A stretch of 64,000 nucleotides of DNA from Tricholomella constricta. Taxonomy: Eukaryota > Basidiomycota > Agaricomycetes > Agaricales > Lyophyllaceae. Below, in pieces: positions 10,301 through 18,546 of this stretch. How positions within the stretch are numbered: position 1 is the first letter of the stretch; every line of letters begins with the position of its first letter. A program made the position numbers and the translations under genes. The DNA is taken from NCBI GenBank assembly GCA_013368375.1, contig JAACJP010000006.1:62001-126000 (forward strand), in the 5' to 3' direction. The notes under the pieces are model-generated. The model ran no database searches and was not told where the DNA came from. It saw only the letters and a list, made by a program, of their open reading frames with translations.

Positions 10301-10564
10301 TGTGGACAGACTGGGAAGAGTGACAACGAAGCTATGCAGTTAAAATGTAAGCATGTTTCTTAATGCTCAGAGGTAATATGAACTCACCACGCTAGGCCCT
10401 TTTTTAATGGCAGACGTAGTCGAAGTAGAGGAGGCCTGCACCACCTCTGATCTGGCTGCCTGGCGAGCCTTTTTCTTGAGAACGAGAGGGTCTCCATTCG
10501 TTTCAGCTCGCTCCGTCGCAGTGCGTTTACGACGGTTGTCCAATGATGCAGCAGAAAGGGACAT
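7364..10564 (-). CDS. hAT transposase with BED-type zinc finger, spliced
   Basis: The minus-strand gene starts at ATG 10564 (MSLSAASLDNRRKR, basic, nuclear-targeting-like), contains acidic stretches (about 10083-10300), then a BED-like finger near 9840-9960 (C..C, then LRKHAKICFG). The core follows: DAWTSPNHKAYVAFTVHF near 9310, TCDNASNNDTM near 9090, CFTHILNL near 9010, and a DVSTRWNST segment near 8540. The C-terminal hAT dimerisation region reads ATSVDVERVFSQGR and LSVQSTRALMCLGAW, ending at TAA 7364-7366. Exons are separated by several short introns. The protein would cut and rejoin the element ends. I see no clear disabling stop, but the intron set was not fully proven. Confidence 0.8.
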
Positions 10565-10873
10565 AGGTAGGTGTTTCGGGGTGGATTGAACTTCGAAGGT
10601 TTGGATAATGTTCACGAAAAGATGGTATCACCGTTATAAGAAAAGCGGATGTAAATTTGGTACTATACAGTTGGTACAAGCTCCAGCCCTCGCATTGTCG
10701 GCCGTGAACTGAGGCAGGCGGGATGAAGCGGGATAAATGTCTATTTAAGGAAAACCCGCACAAAAACCCGCCAACCCACACCAGGGGTACGGGTACAGTG
10801 CGGGTTGGGTTTATCCAACCCGTACCCCTACCCGAGCGTACCCTTCTCGAAACCCGTGCGGGTTTCGAAACCT

Positions 10874-10886
10874 GTGACAATCACTA
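10874..10886. repeat. hAT right terminal inverted repeat
   Basis: GTGACAATCACTA, the perfect complement of the left end. The 130 bases before it carry clustered CCCGCAC and GGGTACGGGT subterminal repeats. Confidence 0.92.
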
Positions 10887-10894
10887 GCTGAACA
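10887..10894. repeat. hAT target-site duplication, right copy (GCTGAACA)
   Basis: Exact copy of 7117-7124, directly after the right terminal inverted repeat. Confidence 0.93.
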
Positions 10895-12145
10895 TGGTGC
10901 TTTGATGTGAATTCCAAGAACGTCTGGCAACAAGGCCGACGACACCTGCATTGCCAGAATGGATAACAAGGTGACAGTTGGAAAATTTGGCGCAGATGAT
11001 GGCGCAAAGCATGAGATCCACTGCAACCATCTCCGCCCAGCTGATATCCCTGCTGTCAGATTTCCATTCAGGTAATAGCTGCCAGGCCAGCCACGTTCCG
11101 TTCAAGAAAAATCCGATGCCCCAGGAAGTGGGGGCATCAATGAAAATCGGAGTCTGAAGGGGATCGGGAGGGTGGACAATGTTTAGGGAGCAGGCAGAAT
11201 TAGCTAATTTGTCAGTCCACCAATCAACCTTGGTGGTAACTGCAAGGGTGATGCAACATTGTAACCAGAGAGGTGCATCCGACGGGAAGGAAGCGCAAAA
11301 ACGATAAAAGGCTGGAAGGTGAGAGTGACCTTCGGGGATGACTAGAGTGATGTGGTTCAGAGTGCCTATGGAAGATTCGGCAGTGTGAAGCGAAATGAGA
11401 GTGCGTGGGGTCCATGCAGCGAGTATTATTGAGGTACTTAGTCCATTTAGCAAGTGGCAGTCGCACCATCTTGTTGGACAGAGACCACTCAAAACCGATA
11501 TATGTGAAAGCAGTGGACAAGGGAACAAATTTATCCGGTGCCCAGGGCCACCACCCAAGATCCCCGGTGATGGACCACATGAGAGACTCCTCGTAAGAGT
11601 AAACCACGGTGCTGTCAGGGCTGTATGACTGCACGGGTAACGAAGAACATAAAGTCATCTACCCATTTTATGAGGCCGTCGATTCTCTTCTGAAGGAATA
11701 TCCAGACAATAGCGTCAGCCACAAGGCCGAAGATCCTGGGAGCAGGACATATCCCGAGGTTCAGGCAACCGTCAAGGTGAAACAGCCCAGCGGTTGCAGT
11801 GCGGTCAATCAGGCAGGTTGGAAGATTCCAGAAGGCAGTGTCAACATCAAAGACGCACACTTGAGTGTCAGGCGGAGCATCAGCCACTAGCAGGAAGGAT
11901 ACAGAAAAGGTTCCCCAAGCACACTGGAGACATTTAGAATCGATTATGGAGTTTACAGATAGTACAAGGGGGTTATCACAGGGATAAGAGTGATCAACAG
12001 TGATGCAGAGTTTACTGGGTGTCTGTTCTATTACATTCAAGGGGGCTGTATGGTAGAAGCCAAAAAATTATGTGGCTAAGGAGGGGGGGTAACCGGGAGA
12101 AACTCTACCAAGGTGGATTTCTTCAGCATATTTCTTTGTAACGAA

Positions 12146-12150
12146 GGTGT
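12146..12150. repeat. Ty3 element 2 target-site duplication, left copy (GGTGT)
   Basis: GGTGT precedes the left LTR and is repeated at 18542-18546 after the right LTR. Five bases is the usual duplication for Ty3/gypsy integrases. Confidence 0.9.
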
Positions 12151-12654
12151 TGTCAGGGGAACTCTCGTTCACGCTCTCCGACGCTCACAGATCGTTCCCC
12201 GACTCACGCGCTCGCCCCCGACCGACCGATCGCGATCCCGACCCGACGCTCCGACCCAAGCGTCGGTGTACATACTTACTCACTTCCTGTCGCTTCCCCT
12301 CACTCCCCGCGCGCGCCCGACGCCGATCCCGACCACCCGACATCCCGACGTCGGCTGCCCCGCCTCGTGCCCGTACCCTGGGCCACGAGGATTGGACAGC
12401 GTCGGGAACGTGTCCATACACGCGCCGCACACCATTCGTTATCATTACATGTACAGTACACTCTGGAGGACCGGCCCTCACGCCCTACACTCGTATATAG
12501 TTGGCCCCCTGGCATTTGGGAATCCTTTACACTATTCTCTTCGGATTCCCCCTTGCCAGGTAAGCCTTACTTACCTTCGTTACTGTACATCAATATAACT
12601 TCGGATTCCCCCTTGCCAGTGTGATAGCGCTCCACTGTAAGGGTTGCCCTAACA
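12151..12654 (+). repeat. 5' LTR of Ty3 element 2 (504 bp)
   Basis: Begins TGTCAGGGGAACTC and ends GGGTTGCCCTAACA. TATATA at 12494-12499 predicts a start near 12529. A 21-base motif, CTTCGGATTCCCC then CTTGCCAG, occurs twice 60 bases apart; the first copy is followed by GTAAGC and the second ends in CAG, so together they form a possible 60-base intron. Confidence 0.96.
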
Positions 12655-12656
12655 GC

Positions 12657-12666
12657 AGAATAGTGT
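12657..12666 (+). promoter_or_regulatory. Putative self-priming primer-binding site, element 2
   Basis: Two bases after the 5' LTR the sequence AGAATAGTGT is the exact complement of ACACTATTCT at 12529-12538 in the LTR, about 30 bases downstream of TATATA and so near the predicted start of the transcript. This is the arrangement of Tf1-type self-priming. No tRNA-complementary TGG site is evident. Confidence 0.7.
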
Positions 12667-12780
12667 GTACCGGAGACCCGACGAAGCCGACCGATCAGCC
12701 TCCGCGCCGAAACACGTGTCTGCTACACGCAACCCGTCCAGCGTGCGCCTGCTCCGATCGTCGCCCAGTCCCGTCTCGAG

Positions 12781-14001
12781 ATGTCCGACTTCGGTGAATT
12801 TGACACGCCTCCGTCTCCTGCTGCGCTCACGCCAGAGGAACGACTGGTGAGCCTTGAAACCGCAATGTCGGCTCTCTCGCAATCCAACACCACCAACTCG
12901 GCCACCATGGACCGCATCGCCGCTCTTTTAGATACCATTGTTTTGGGGAACCCCTCCGCTGCCTCCCCAGCAGCACCTACGACCCCCGCGACGCCGGCGC
13001 AGCCCCTGCCGACGTCCCCTCCCCTTCCGCGATCGGGATTGCACATTCGGCCGTCGCCCCCTCCCGTGTACGACGGCGCTCGACCGGGCGGCCGCGCCTT
13101 CTGGAACGCGTGCCAGCTCTACTTCTCCCTGAGCGTCGGACAGTTCGCCGACGACCACACCCGAATCAGCTGGGTGTTGTCATACATGCAACACGGTCGC
13201 GCCGCCGACTTTGTCGGTCGGGTCTTTCAGTATGGGTCGGTAAAGCGCGCATTCCCGACCTGGAAGGACTTTGCGTCGAACTTCGAAAAGGAGTTCTTCC
13301 TGTTCGACGAAGTCGCCGACGCTGCGCTCACCCTTGAGTCGACAGCGTACTTCCAGAATGGGTGCACCATCGACGAGTACATCGACTCGTTCAAGGCGCT
13401 GTGGATCAAGGCCGATTACCCAGACGGCCGCCATCTGGTCCTCAAATTCCGTCGGGGCATGGACCCGAAGCTCTCAAGGAGGCTTGGGAGCATCACCACG
13501 GGTCGGCCCGACAACTCCAAGATCGAGGACTGGCTAGCGATCGCCCGCTCCCAGGACTTCATCATGAGGACCGAGGAGGACTTCCACCGTCGGTCGGCTC
13601 CGACAGTTCCGACTGCGAGTCGCCCGACTGCCCCCATTCCGATGCCTGTGGTCGCGCCCATGCTCCGATGGCGACCCACTGCCCCACCGACCGCTCCCGT
13701 TCGTGTGTCGGCACCGGCGCACTTTCTCAGCACGCCCGTGATGCCGTCTCTTCCCCCAGGTGTCCCTATGGACATCGACCGGCTCCGCGGACGTCCTGTT
13801 CAGGACGACACCTGTCGTCGATGCAAGCAGCCGGGGCACTTCTGGCGCGACTGCCCAAAGCGCTTTGACCTGCGCCACATCATGCCAGAGGAACTGGATG
13901 AGCTGATCATGCAGCTACTGGCGCGCAAGGATGCGATCCCAGCTGACCCGACTCCCGAGTCGGCCGACCCGACCGCCTTGGCCATGGAAGAGGATTTTTA
14001 G
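12781..14001 (+). CDS. gag: Ty3/gypsy Gag with CCHC zinc knuckle
   Basis: A 406-residue ORF starting at ATG 12781, 126 bases after the LTR. It has a short N-terminal coiled-coil-like helix (ERLVSLETAMSALSQS), a Pro/Ala-rich linker, a capsid-like core (residues about 95 to 260, with FWNACQLYFSL and WVLSYMQHGRAADFVGRVF), and a zinc knuckle CRRCKQPGHFWRDC near residues 342-355. The protein should assemble particles and bind element RNA. It ends in TAG at 13999-14001 after a run of five T residues. The protease frame, which lies at -1, is open through that run, so a -1 shift there is possible; the heptamer is weak compared with element 1. Confidence 0.93.
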   Translation: MSDFGEFDTPPSPAALTPEERLVSLETAMSALSQSNTTNSATMDRIAALLDTIVLGNPSAASPAAPTTPATPAQPLPTSPPLPRSGLHIRPSPPPVYDGARPGGRAFWNACQLYFSLSVGQFADDHTRISWVLSYMQHGRAADFVGRVFQYGSVKRAFPTWKDFASNFEKEFFLFDEVADAALTLESTAYFQNGCTIDEYIDSFKALWIKADYPDGRHLVLKFRRGMDPKLSRRLGSITTGRPDNSKIEDWLAIARSQDFIMRTEEDFHRRSAPTVPTASRPTAPIPMPVVAPMLRWRPTAPPTAPVRVSAPAHFLSTPVMPSLPPGVPMDIDRLRGRPVQDDTCRRCKQPGHFWRDCPKRFDLRHIMPEELDELIMQLLARKDAIPADPTPESADPTALAMEEDF

Positions 14002-14612
14002 TCGCACAACGGGTGAAAAGTACGCCCCCGTTGTCTAGTCGTAATCGGTTCGCCCCCTTATCTGTAGAGTACCCCAATATACTTAATATTGCTGCTACTT
14101 CTACGGGTGAACCAATCGACAAAGACGTACAATCCCCTCCTGACCAAACGCCATCTCCTTCGGTCGCTCCGACCGAGCCGACTGTACCGTCGCGTCGCGG
14201 ACTACCGCGCTGGGAAAAGCGACTGCCCTGTCGCTTCGTGATCGCCGCCTCCCCCGACTCCTTATCCCTGTCGCTCAAGGTCGAGCTCGAGACCACCGAC
14301 ACCCAAGAGACGTATTCGCTCGCTGCCCTCGTTGACAGCGGGGCTTCGGCCTGCTTCATCAACACTGCCTTCGTTGAAAAGCACAAGCTGAAGACGCGAC
14401 GGCTGAATCGCCCGACACGTGCCTACAATGTTGACGGAACCCCTAATGAGGCGGGCGCCATTGAATACGTCGTGGACGCAGTCTTACGTTACGACGGTCA
14501 CTCCGAGCGTGTTCTGTTCGCGGTCGCGGGTATTGGGAAGCAGGATCTCATTCTCGGATTCACCTGGCTCCGAGACCACAACCCGACATTGATTGGGCGA
14601 CGGGAAAGGTGA
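13947..14612 (+). pseudogene. pol: Ty3/gypsy protease region of Pol, separated from RT by a frame break
   Basis: This frame is open from 13947, overlaps the end of gag by 55 bases in the -1 register, and encodes one aspartic protease: LVDSGASACFIN near 14330, ending in LGFTWLRDHNP near 14580. The conserved motif should continue as an IDW-type segment, but that part is read in the next frame from 14585. The break falls between 14582 and 14585 and is explained by loss of one base in a C run. No ATG suits a separate protease gene; the only nearby start is a GTG. Confidence 0.85.
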
Positions 14613-17600
14613 AAATGAGTCGAGCGCCGACACGTTGCGACACCTGCAAGGTTGAAGTTAAGGAGGAGCGTCGTTCACGCACCAAGCTGCGAGCCGCCAT
14701 TCGGGCTTGTCGGGCGGAAGGAATCCCGACAGTCGAGCCTGACCTGCGAGCCCCGACCTGCCCCTACGTCGAAGACGACTCCGACACCGACGAGTTCCTC
14801 CCCTACACTCCGATCATGGAGGAACCCGATCCAGAGTCGGACGACTTCCTGGTGGAGACCTTCCTGAACGGTGATCGCATCTTTGCGACTGCGATCCACC
14901 CCTCTCCGACCGAAATGCACATTCGCGCCAGTCAAACGACATCGCAGCGACTCGCTGAGGCGCACGCCGCGAACTCTGCGCCTAAGTCGTTCCGCGACGC
15001 CGTTCCGACCCACCTCCATGACTTTGAGGACGTTTTCTCCAAGGTCGCGTTCGACGAACTCCCCGATCGCAAACAGTGGGATCACGCGATTGAGTTGGAG
15101 CCGGGCGCTTCGCCGTCCGGCACCAAAGTCTACCCACTGTTGCCAGCGGAGCAAGTCGAGCTCGATGCGTTCCTCAAGGAGAACCTTGAGTCGGGTCGGA
15201 TCCGTCCGTCGAAGTCGCCCATGGCTTCGCCAGTGTTCTTCATCAAGAAGAAGGATGGTGCGCTCCGGCTGGTGCAGGACTATCGGACGCTCAACGCGCT
15301 TACGGTCAAGAACCGGTACCCACTGCCGCTCATTAGCGAACTGGTGAACAACCTCCGCGGCGCGCGGTACTTCACCAAGCTGGACGTCCGATGGGGGTAC
15401 AACAACGTTCGGATCAAGGAAGGCGACGAGTGGAAGGCAGCGTTTCGGACGAACCGCGGTCTCTTCGAGCTGCTCGTCATGTTCTTCGGCCTCACGAACA
15501 GCCCCGCCACATTCCAGACCATGATGAATGACATCTTCCGCGATCTGATCGCCGAGGGTGTTGTTTGCGTGTACCTCGACGATATCTTGATTTACACCAA
15601 GACTCTCGAGGAACACCGTCGGGTCGCGCGACTCGTGCTGGACCGACTCCGCGAACATAAGTTGTTCTTAAAACCCGAGAAATGCGAGTTTGAACAGACC
15701 AAGGTCGAGCATCTTGGGCTGATCATCTCGCACGGGCAAGCGGAAATGGATCCGGTCAAGGTCGCTGGAGTGTTGGAGTGGCCGGCGCCGAGGAACAAGA
15801 AGGAGGTGCAAGCGTTCTTGGGCTTCACCAATTTCTACCGACGGTTCATCCAGGATTTCTCGCACCACGCCCGACCCCTGTTTGATTTGACGGGCAAGGA
15901 CGTTGCATGGCGCTGGGAAGCGTCGGAGCAGTCGGCCTTTGACCTCCTGAAGTCTGCGATCACGTCGCGACCGGTGCTTGCATTCCCCGACGACGACCGA
16001 CCGTACCGCATCGAAGCTGACTCGTCCGACTTCGCGACAGGCGCGGTCCTGTCGCAAGAGTCGCCGTCCGATGGCAAGTGGCACCCGGTCGCGTTCTACT
16101 CGAAGAGCTTGAACGCAGTCGAGCGGAACTACGAGATCCACGACAAGGAGATGCTGGCAATCATCCGGTCTCTGGAGGAGTGGCGACATTTTGTGGAAGG
16201 CGCAAAGCACAAGGTGGAGATCTTGACCGACCACAAGAACCTTGAGTACTTCCTCACCGCAAAGAAACTCAATCAGCGGCAAGCCCGCTGGTCGCTCTAC
16301 CTTGCCAACTTCGACTTTACCCTCCACCACCGTCCGGGACGCAGCATGGGCAAACCCGACGCCCTGTCGCGTCGCGCTGATCACGGCGACGGAAGTGGCG
16401 ACAATGCCGACATCGTGCTCCTCAAACCCGAGTTCTTCGCGATTCGCGCGACCGAGGGTCTGGCACTGGTCGGAGAAGAAGACGATGTGCTGAAAGCGAT
16501 CCGCAAGGGCAATCGCGACGGCGCACAGGAGGACGCGGTCGCGAAAGCGGCGCAACTGGTCAAGGCATCCAAGACTGCCGGTCGCTCCCTACGCTTCGGC
16601 GAGTGGGGGGAGGAAGGTGGTCTGCTCACGTTCCGTGGACGGATCTATGTCCTGAACGTTCCTGACCTCCGCCGACGCATTGTGGAGCAGCATCATGACT
16701 CCAAGGTCGCCGGTCACCCGGGTCGCTGGAAGACGCTCGAGCTGGTGTCGCGCAACTACTGGTGGCCCCAGATGTCGCGCTTCATCGGTTCATACACCAG
16801 CACCTGCGACATGTGCTTGCGCACGAAACCCCGCCGCCAACTCCCCGTCGGACAGCTGCAGCCGCTCCCAATTCCCGAAGGCCGATGGAATGTCGTATCG
16901 GTCGACTTCATCACCGAACTCCCAGAGTCCAACGGCCATGACGCGATCATGAACGTCGTGGATTCAGTCGGAAAACGCACGCATTTCATCGCGTCGCACA
17001 CGACCTGTTCGGCCTTGGGAGCTGCGAATCTCTACCGTCGCCACGTCTGGAAGCTGCACGGTCTCCCCGACGCATTTGTCTCCGATCGAGGTCCACAGTT
17101 TGTTGCCGAGTTCACGCGCGAACTGTACCGGCTCCTGGGTATCAAGCTGTCGGCCTCGACGGCCTACCACCCTCAGACTGACGGGCAGACTGAGCGCGTC
17201 AACCAGGAGCTGGAACAGTTCTTGCGGGTCTTCTGCAATGAGCGCCAGAACGACTGGGAGGACCTTCTGCCCGACGCCGAATTCAGTTACAACAACCATG
17301 TACATTCGGCGACACAGCAGACCCCTTTCTTGCTCGACACTGGTCGGCATCCGCGCATGGGCTTCGAGCCTCGTCGGGGCGCTTCCAAGAACGAGTCGGC
17401 CGACGAGTTCGTGGAGCGCATGAAGGAAGCACAGGAGGAAGCCAAGGCGGCGCTGTCAAAGGCCAAAGACGACATGGAGCGGTATTACAATCAGCGACAC
17501 GCCCCGACACCCGACTACCAGCCGGGTGACAAGGTGTACTTGGATGCAACCGACATTTCTACGACCCGACCGTCTAAGAAATTATCGCATCGCTACCTTG

Positions 17601-18037
17601 GCCCTTTCGTCGTGCAAAGGCGAGTCGGCCCGCTCGCATACCGCCTCCTGCTGCCTCAGTCCATGAAGCGCATCCACCCAGTCTTCCATGTCATAAAGCT
17701 TGTCCCCGCCGTCGCTGACCCGATCGAAGGTCGACAGTCCGACCCTCCGCCGCCACCAGACATCATCGATGACGAACCCCACTACGAAGTCCACAAAATC
17801 CTCGACAGTCGCATCTTCCGCAAGAAACTTCAGTACAAAATCTTGTGGAAAGGCTACGGCTATGAAGAAGCTTCGTGGGAGCCCCGGGAGAACGTCGCCG
17901 CACCCGACCTGGTTCGCAAGTTCCACCGCGACAATCCTGATGCTGCGCGCCACATCCGTGGCATCTTCACTCTATCCCCCGCCGTCTTCGCCACCGTCAC
18001 CCCGCACCGAGCCGTTGCGATTCAAAAGGGGGGGTGA
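14585..18037 (+). CDS. pol: Ty3/gypsy Pol: RT, RNase H, integrase and chromodomain
   Basis: An open frame of about 1150 codons that continues the protease region out of frame. Domains in order: RT with VYLDDILIY near 15570, RNase H with EADSSDFATGA near 16010 and TDHKNLEYF near 16225, and integrase with an HHCC finger (HHDSKVAGHPG, CDMCLRTK near 16690-16830). Its DDE core follows (VDFITELPES, SDRGPQFVAEF, TERVNQELEQF), then a GPY/F module (HRYLGPFVV near 17590). A C-terminal chromodomain (YEVHKILDSR, YKILWKGYGYEEASWEP) spans about 17780-17900. Chromodomains of chromoviruses bind histone marks and steer insertion into heterochromatin. The stop TGA abuts the 3' LTR exactly. There is no proper start codon of its own, so this copy cannot make normal Pol unless ribosomes shift at the break. 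Confidence 0.93.
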   Translation, partial: DIDWATGKVKMSRAPTRCDTCKVEVKEERRSRTKLRAAIRACRAEGIPTVEPDLRAPTCPYVEDDSDTDEFLPYTPIMEEPDPESDDFLVETFLNGDRIFATAIHPSPTEMHIRASQTTSQRLAEAHAANSAPKSFRDAVPTHLHDFEDVFSKVAFDELPDRKQWDHAIELEPGASPSGTKVYPLLPAEQVELDAFLKENLESGRIRPSKSPMASPVFFIKKKDGALRLVQDYRTLNALTVKNRYPLPLISELVNNLRGARYFTKLDVRWGYNNVRIKEGDEWKAAFRTNRGLFELLVMFFGLTNSPATFQTMMNDIFRDLIAEGVVCVYLDDILIYTKTLEEHRRVARLVLDRLREHKLFLKPEKCEFEQTKVEHLGLIISHGQAEMDPVKVAGVLEWPAPRNKKEVQAFLGFTNFYRRFIQDFSHHARPLFDLTGKDVAWRWEASEQSAFDLLKSAITSRPVLAFPDDDRPYRIEADSSDFATGAVLSQESPSDGKWHPVAFYSKSLNAVERNYEIHDKEMLAIIRSLEEWRHFVEGAKHKVEILTDHKNLEYFLTAKKLNQRQARWSLYLANFDFTLHHRPGRSMGKPDALSRRADHGDGSGDNADIVLLKPEFFAIRATEGLALVGEEDDVLKAIRKGNRDGAQEDAVAKAAQLVKASKTAGRSLRFGEWGEEGGLLTFRGRIYVLNVPDLRRRIVEQHHDSKVAGHPGRWKTLELVSRNYWWPQMSRFIGSYTSTCDMCLRTKPRRQLPVGQLQPLPIPEGRWNVVSVDFITELPESNGHDAIMNVVDSVGKRTHFIASHTTCSALGAANLYRRHVWKLHGLPDAFVSDRGPQFVAEFTRELYRLLGIKLSASTAYHPQTDGQTERVNQELEQFLRVFCNERQNDWEDLLPDAEFSYNNHVHSATQQTPFLLDTGRHPRMGFEPRRGASKNESADEFVERMKEAQEEAKAALSKAKDDMERYYNQRHAPTPDYQPGDKVYLDATDISTTRPSKKLSHRYLGPFVVQRRVGPLAYRLLLPQSMKRIHPVFHVIKLVPAVADPIEGRQSDPPPPPDIIDDEPHYEVHKILDSRIFRKKLQYKILWKGYGYEEASWEPRENVAAPDLVRKFHRDNPDAARHIRGIFTLSPAVFATVTPHRAVAIQKGG
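18024..18034 (+). promoter_or_regulatory. Polypurine tract of element 2
   Basis: AAAAGGGGGGG followed by TGA (the pol stop) and then the LTR start TGTCAGG. Polypurine tracts prime plus-strand DNA in LTR elements; here it overlaps the last pol codons. Confidence 0.85.
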
Positions 18038-18541
18038 TGTCAGGGGAACTCTCGTTCACGCTCTCCGACGCTCACAGATCGTTCCCCGACTCACGCGCTC
18101 GCCCCCGACCGACCGATCGCGATCCTGACCCGACGCTCCGACCCAAGCGTCGGTGTACATACTTACTCACTTCCTGTCGCTTCCCCTCACTCCCCGCGCG
18201 CGCCCGACGCCGATCCCGACCACCCGACATCCCGACGTCGGCTGCCCCGCCTCGTGCCCGTACCCTGGGCCACGAGGATCGGACAGCGTCGGGAACGTGT
18301 CCATACACGCGCCGCACACCATTCGTTATCATTACATGTACAGTACACTCTGGAGGACCGGCCCTCACGCCCTACACTCGTATATAGTCGGCCCCCTGGC
18401 ATTTGGGAATCCTTTACACTATTCTCTTCGGATTCCCCCTTGCCAGGTAAGCCTTACTTACCTTCGTTACTGTACATCAATATAACTTCGGATTCCCCCT
18501 TGCCAGTGTGATAGCGCTCCACTGTAAGGGTTGCCCTAACA
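18038..18541 (+). repeat. 3' LTR of Ty3 element 2 (504 bp)
   Basis: The same length as the 5' LTR, with three differences, each a C/T change at a CpG site (near 12238/18125, 12393/18280 and 12502/18389). Confidence 0.96.
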
Positions 18542-18546
18542 GGTGT
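18542..18546. repeat. Ty3 element 2 target-site duplication, right copy (GGTGT)
   Basis: GGTGT directly follows the right LTR and matches 12146-12150. Confidence 0.9.

Larger units (their letters stand above)
7125..10886 (-). mobile_element. hAT DNA transposon, apparently complete (3762 bp)
   Basis: Termini are TAGTGATTGTCAC (7125-7137) and its exact complement (10874-10886), flanked by the 8-bp duplication GCTGAACA. Subterminal regions (about 7138-7290 and 10740-10873) are dense in repeats of ACCCGTACCCG and ACCCGCAC type, typical transposase-binding arrays. A single spliced transposase gene is read from the minus strand. The element inserted into the RT-RNase H region of an older DIRS-like element. 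Confidence 0.93.
10887..12150 (-). pseudogene. DIRS/Ngaro-like reverse transcriptase-RNase H, decayed
   Basis: Minus-strand reading gives KYAEEIHLGRVSPGYPPS, then a TAA stop, then SVNSIIDSK, CAWGTFS, FDVDTAFWNLP, LGICPAPRIFG and KWVDDFMFF. The last is the RT catalytic motif in the form typical of DIRS/Ngaro-type elements. RNase H follows (FIDAPTSWGIGFFL, SWAEMVAVDLM, HSGNAGVVGL). At least one stop and several frame changes show it is inactive. It is cut at the left by the hAT insertion and at the right by Ty3 element 2, and it continues on both sides. The assignment rests on motif order; no tyrosine recombinase was found in the window. Confidence 0.7.
12151..18541 (+). mobile_element. Ty3/gypsy chromovirus, full-length copy (element 2, 6391 bp)
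   Basis: Two 504-bp LTRs differ at three positions only and are flanked by the 5-bp duplication GGTGT. Inside are a putative self-priming site, gag, protease, and RT-RNase H-integrase with a C-terminal chromodomain, ending at a polypurine tract next to the right LTR. The near-identical LTRs indicate a recent insertion. A one-base deletion in the protease region breaks this copy's pol frame. It lies on the opposite strand to element 1 and interrupts the same older DIRS-like element. Confidence 0.96.

Noticed and set aside
12185..12481. Arg/Gly-rich ORFs within both LTRs
   Set aside because: They appear in both LTR copies in the same place, start without context and have no domain; GC-rich LTR sequence simply lacks stops.
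13990..14005. A strong programmed frameshift site at the gag end of element 2
   Set aside because: Only a run of five T before TAG is present. The heptamer does not let both tRNAs re-pair well, so it is noted only as possible.
14609..18037. A separate RT gene starting at a GTG codon
   Set aside because: The same frame continues upstream to 14585 in the conserved protease motif, so it is the rest of a broken gag-pol frame, not a gene with its own start.
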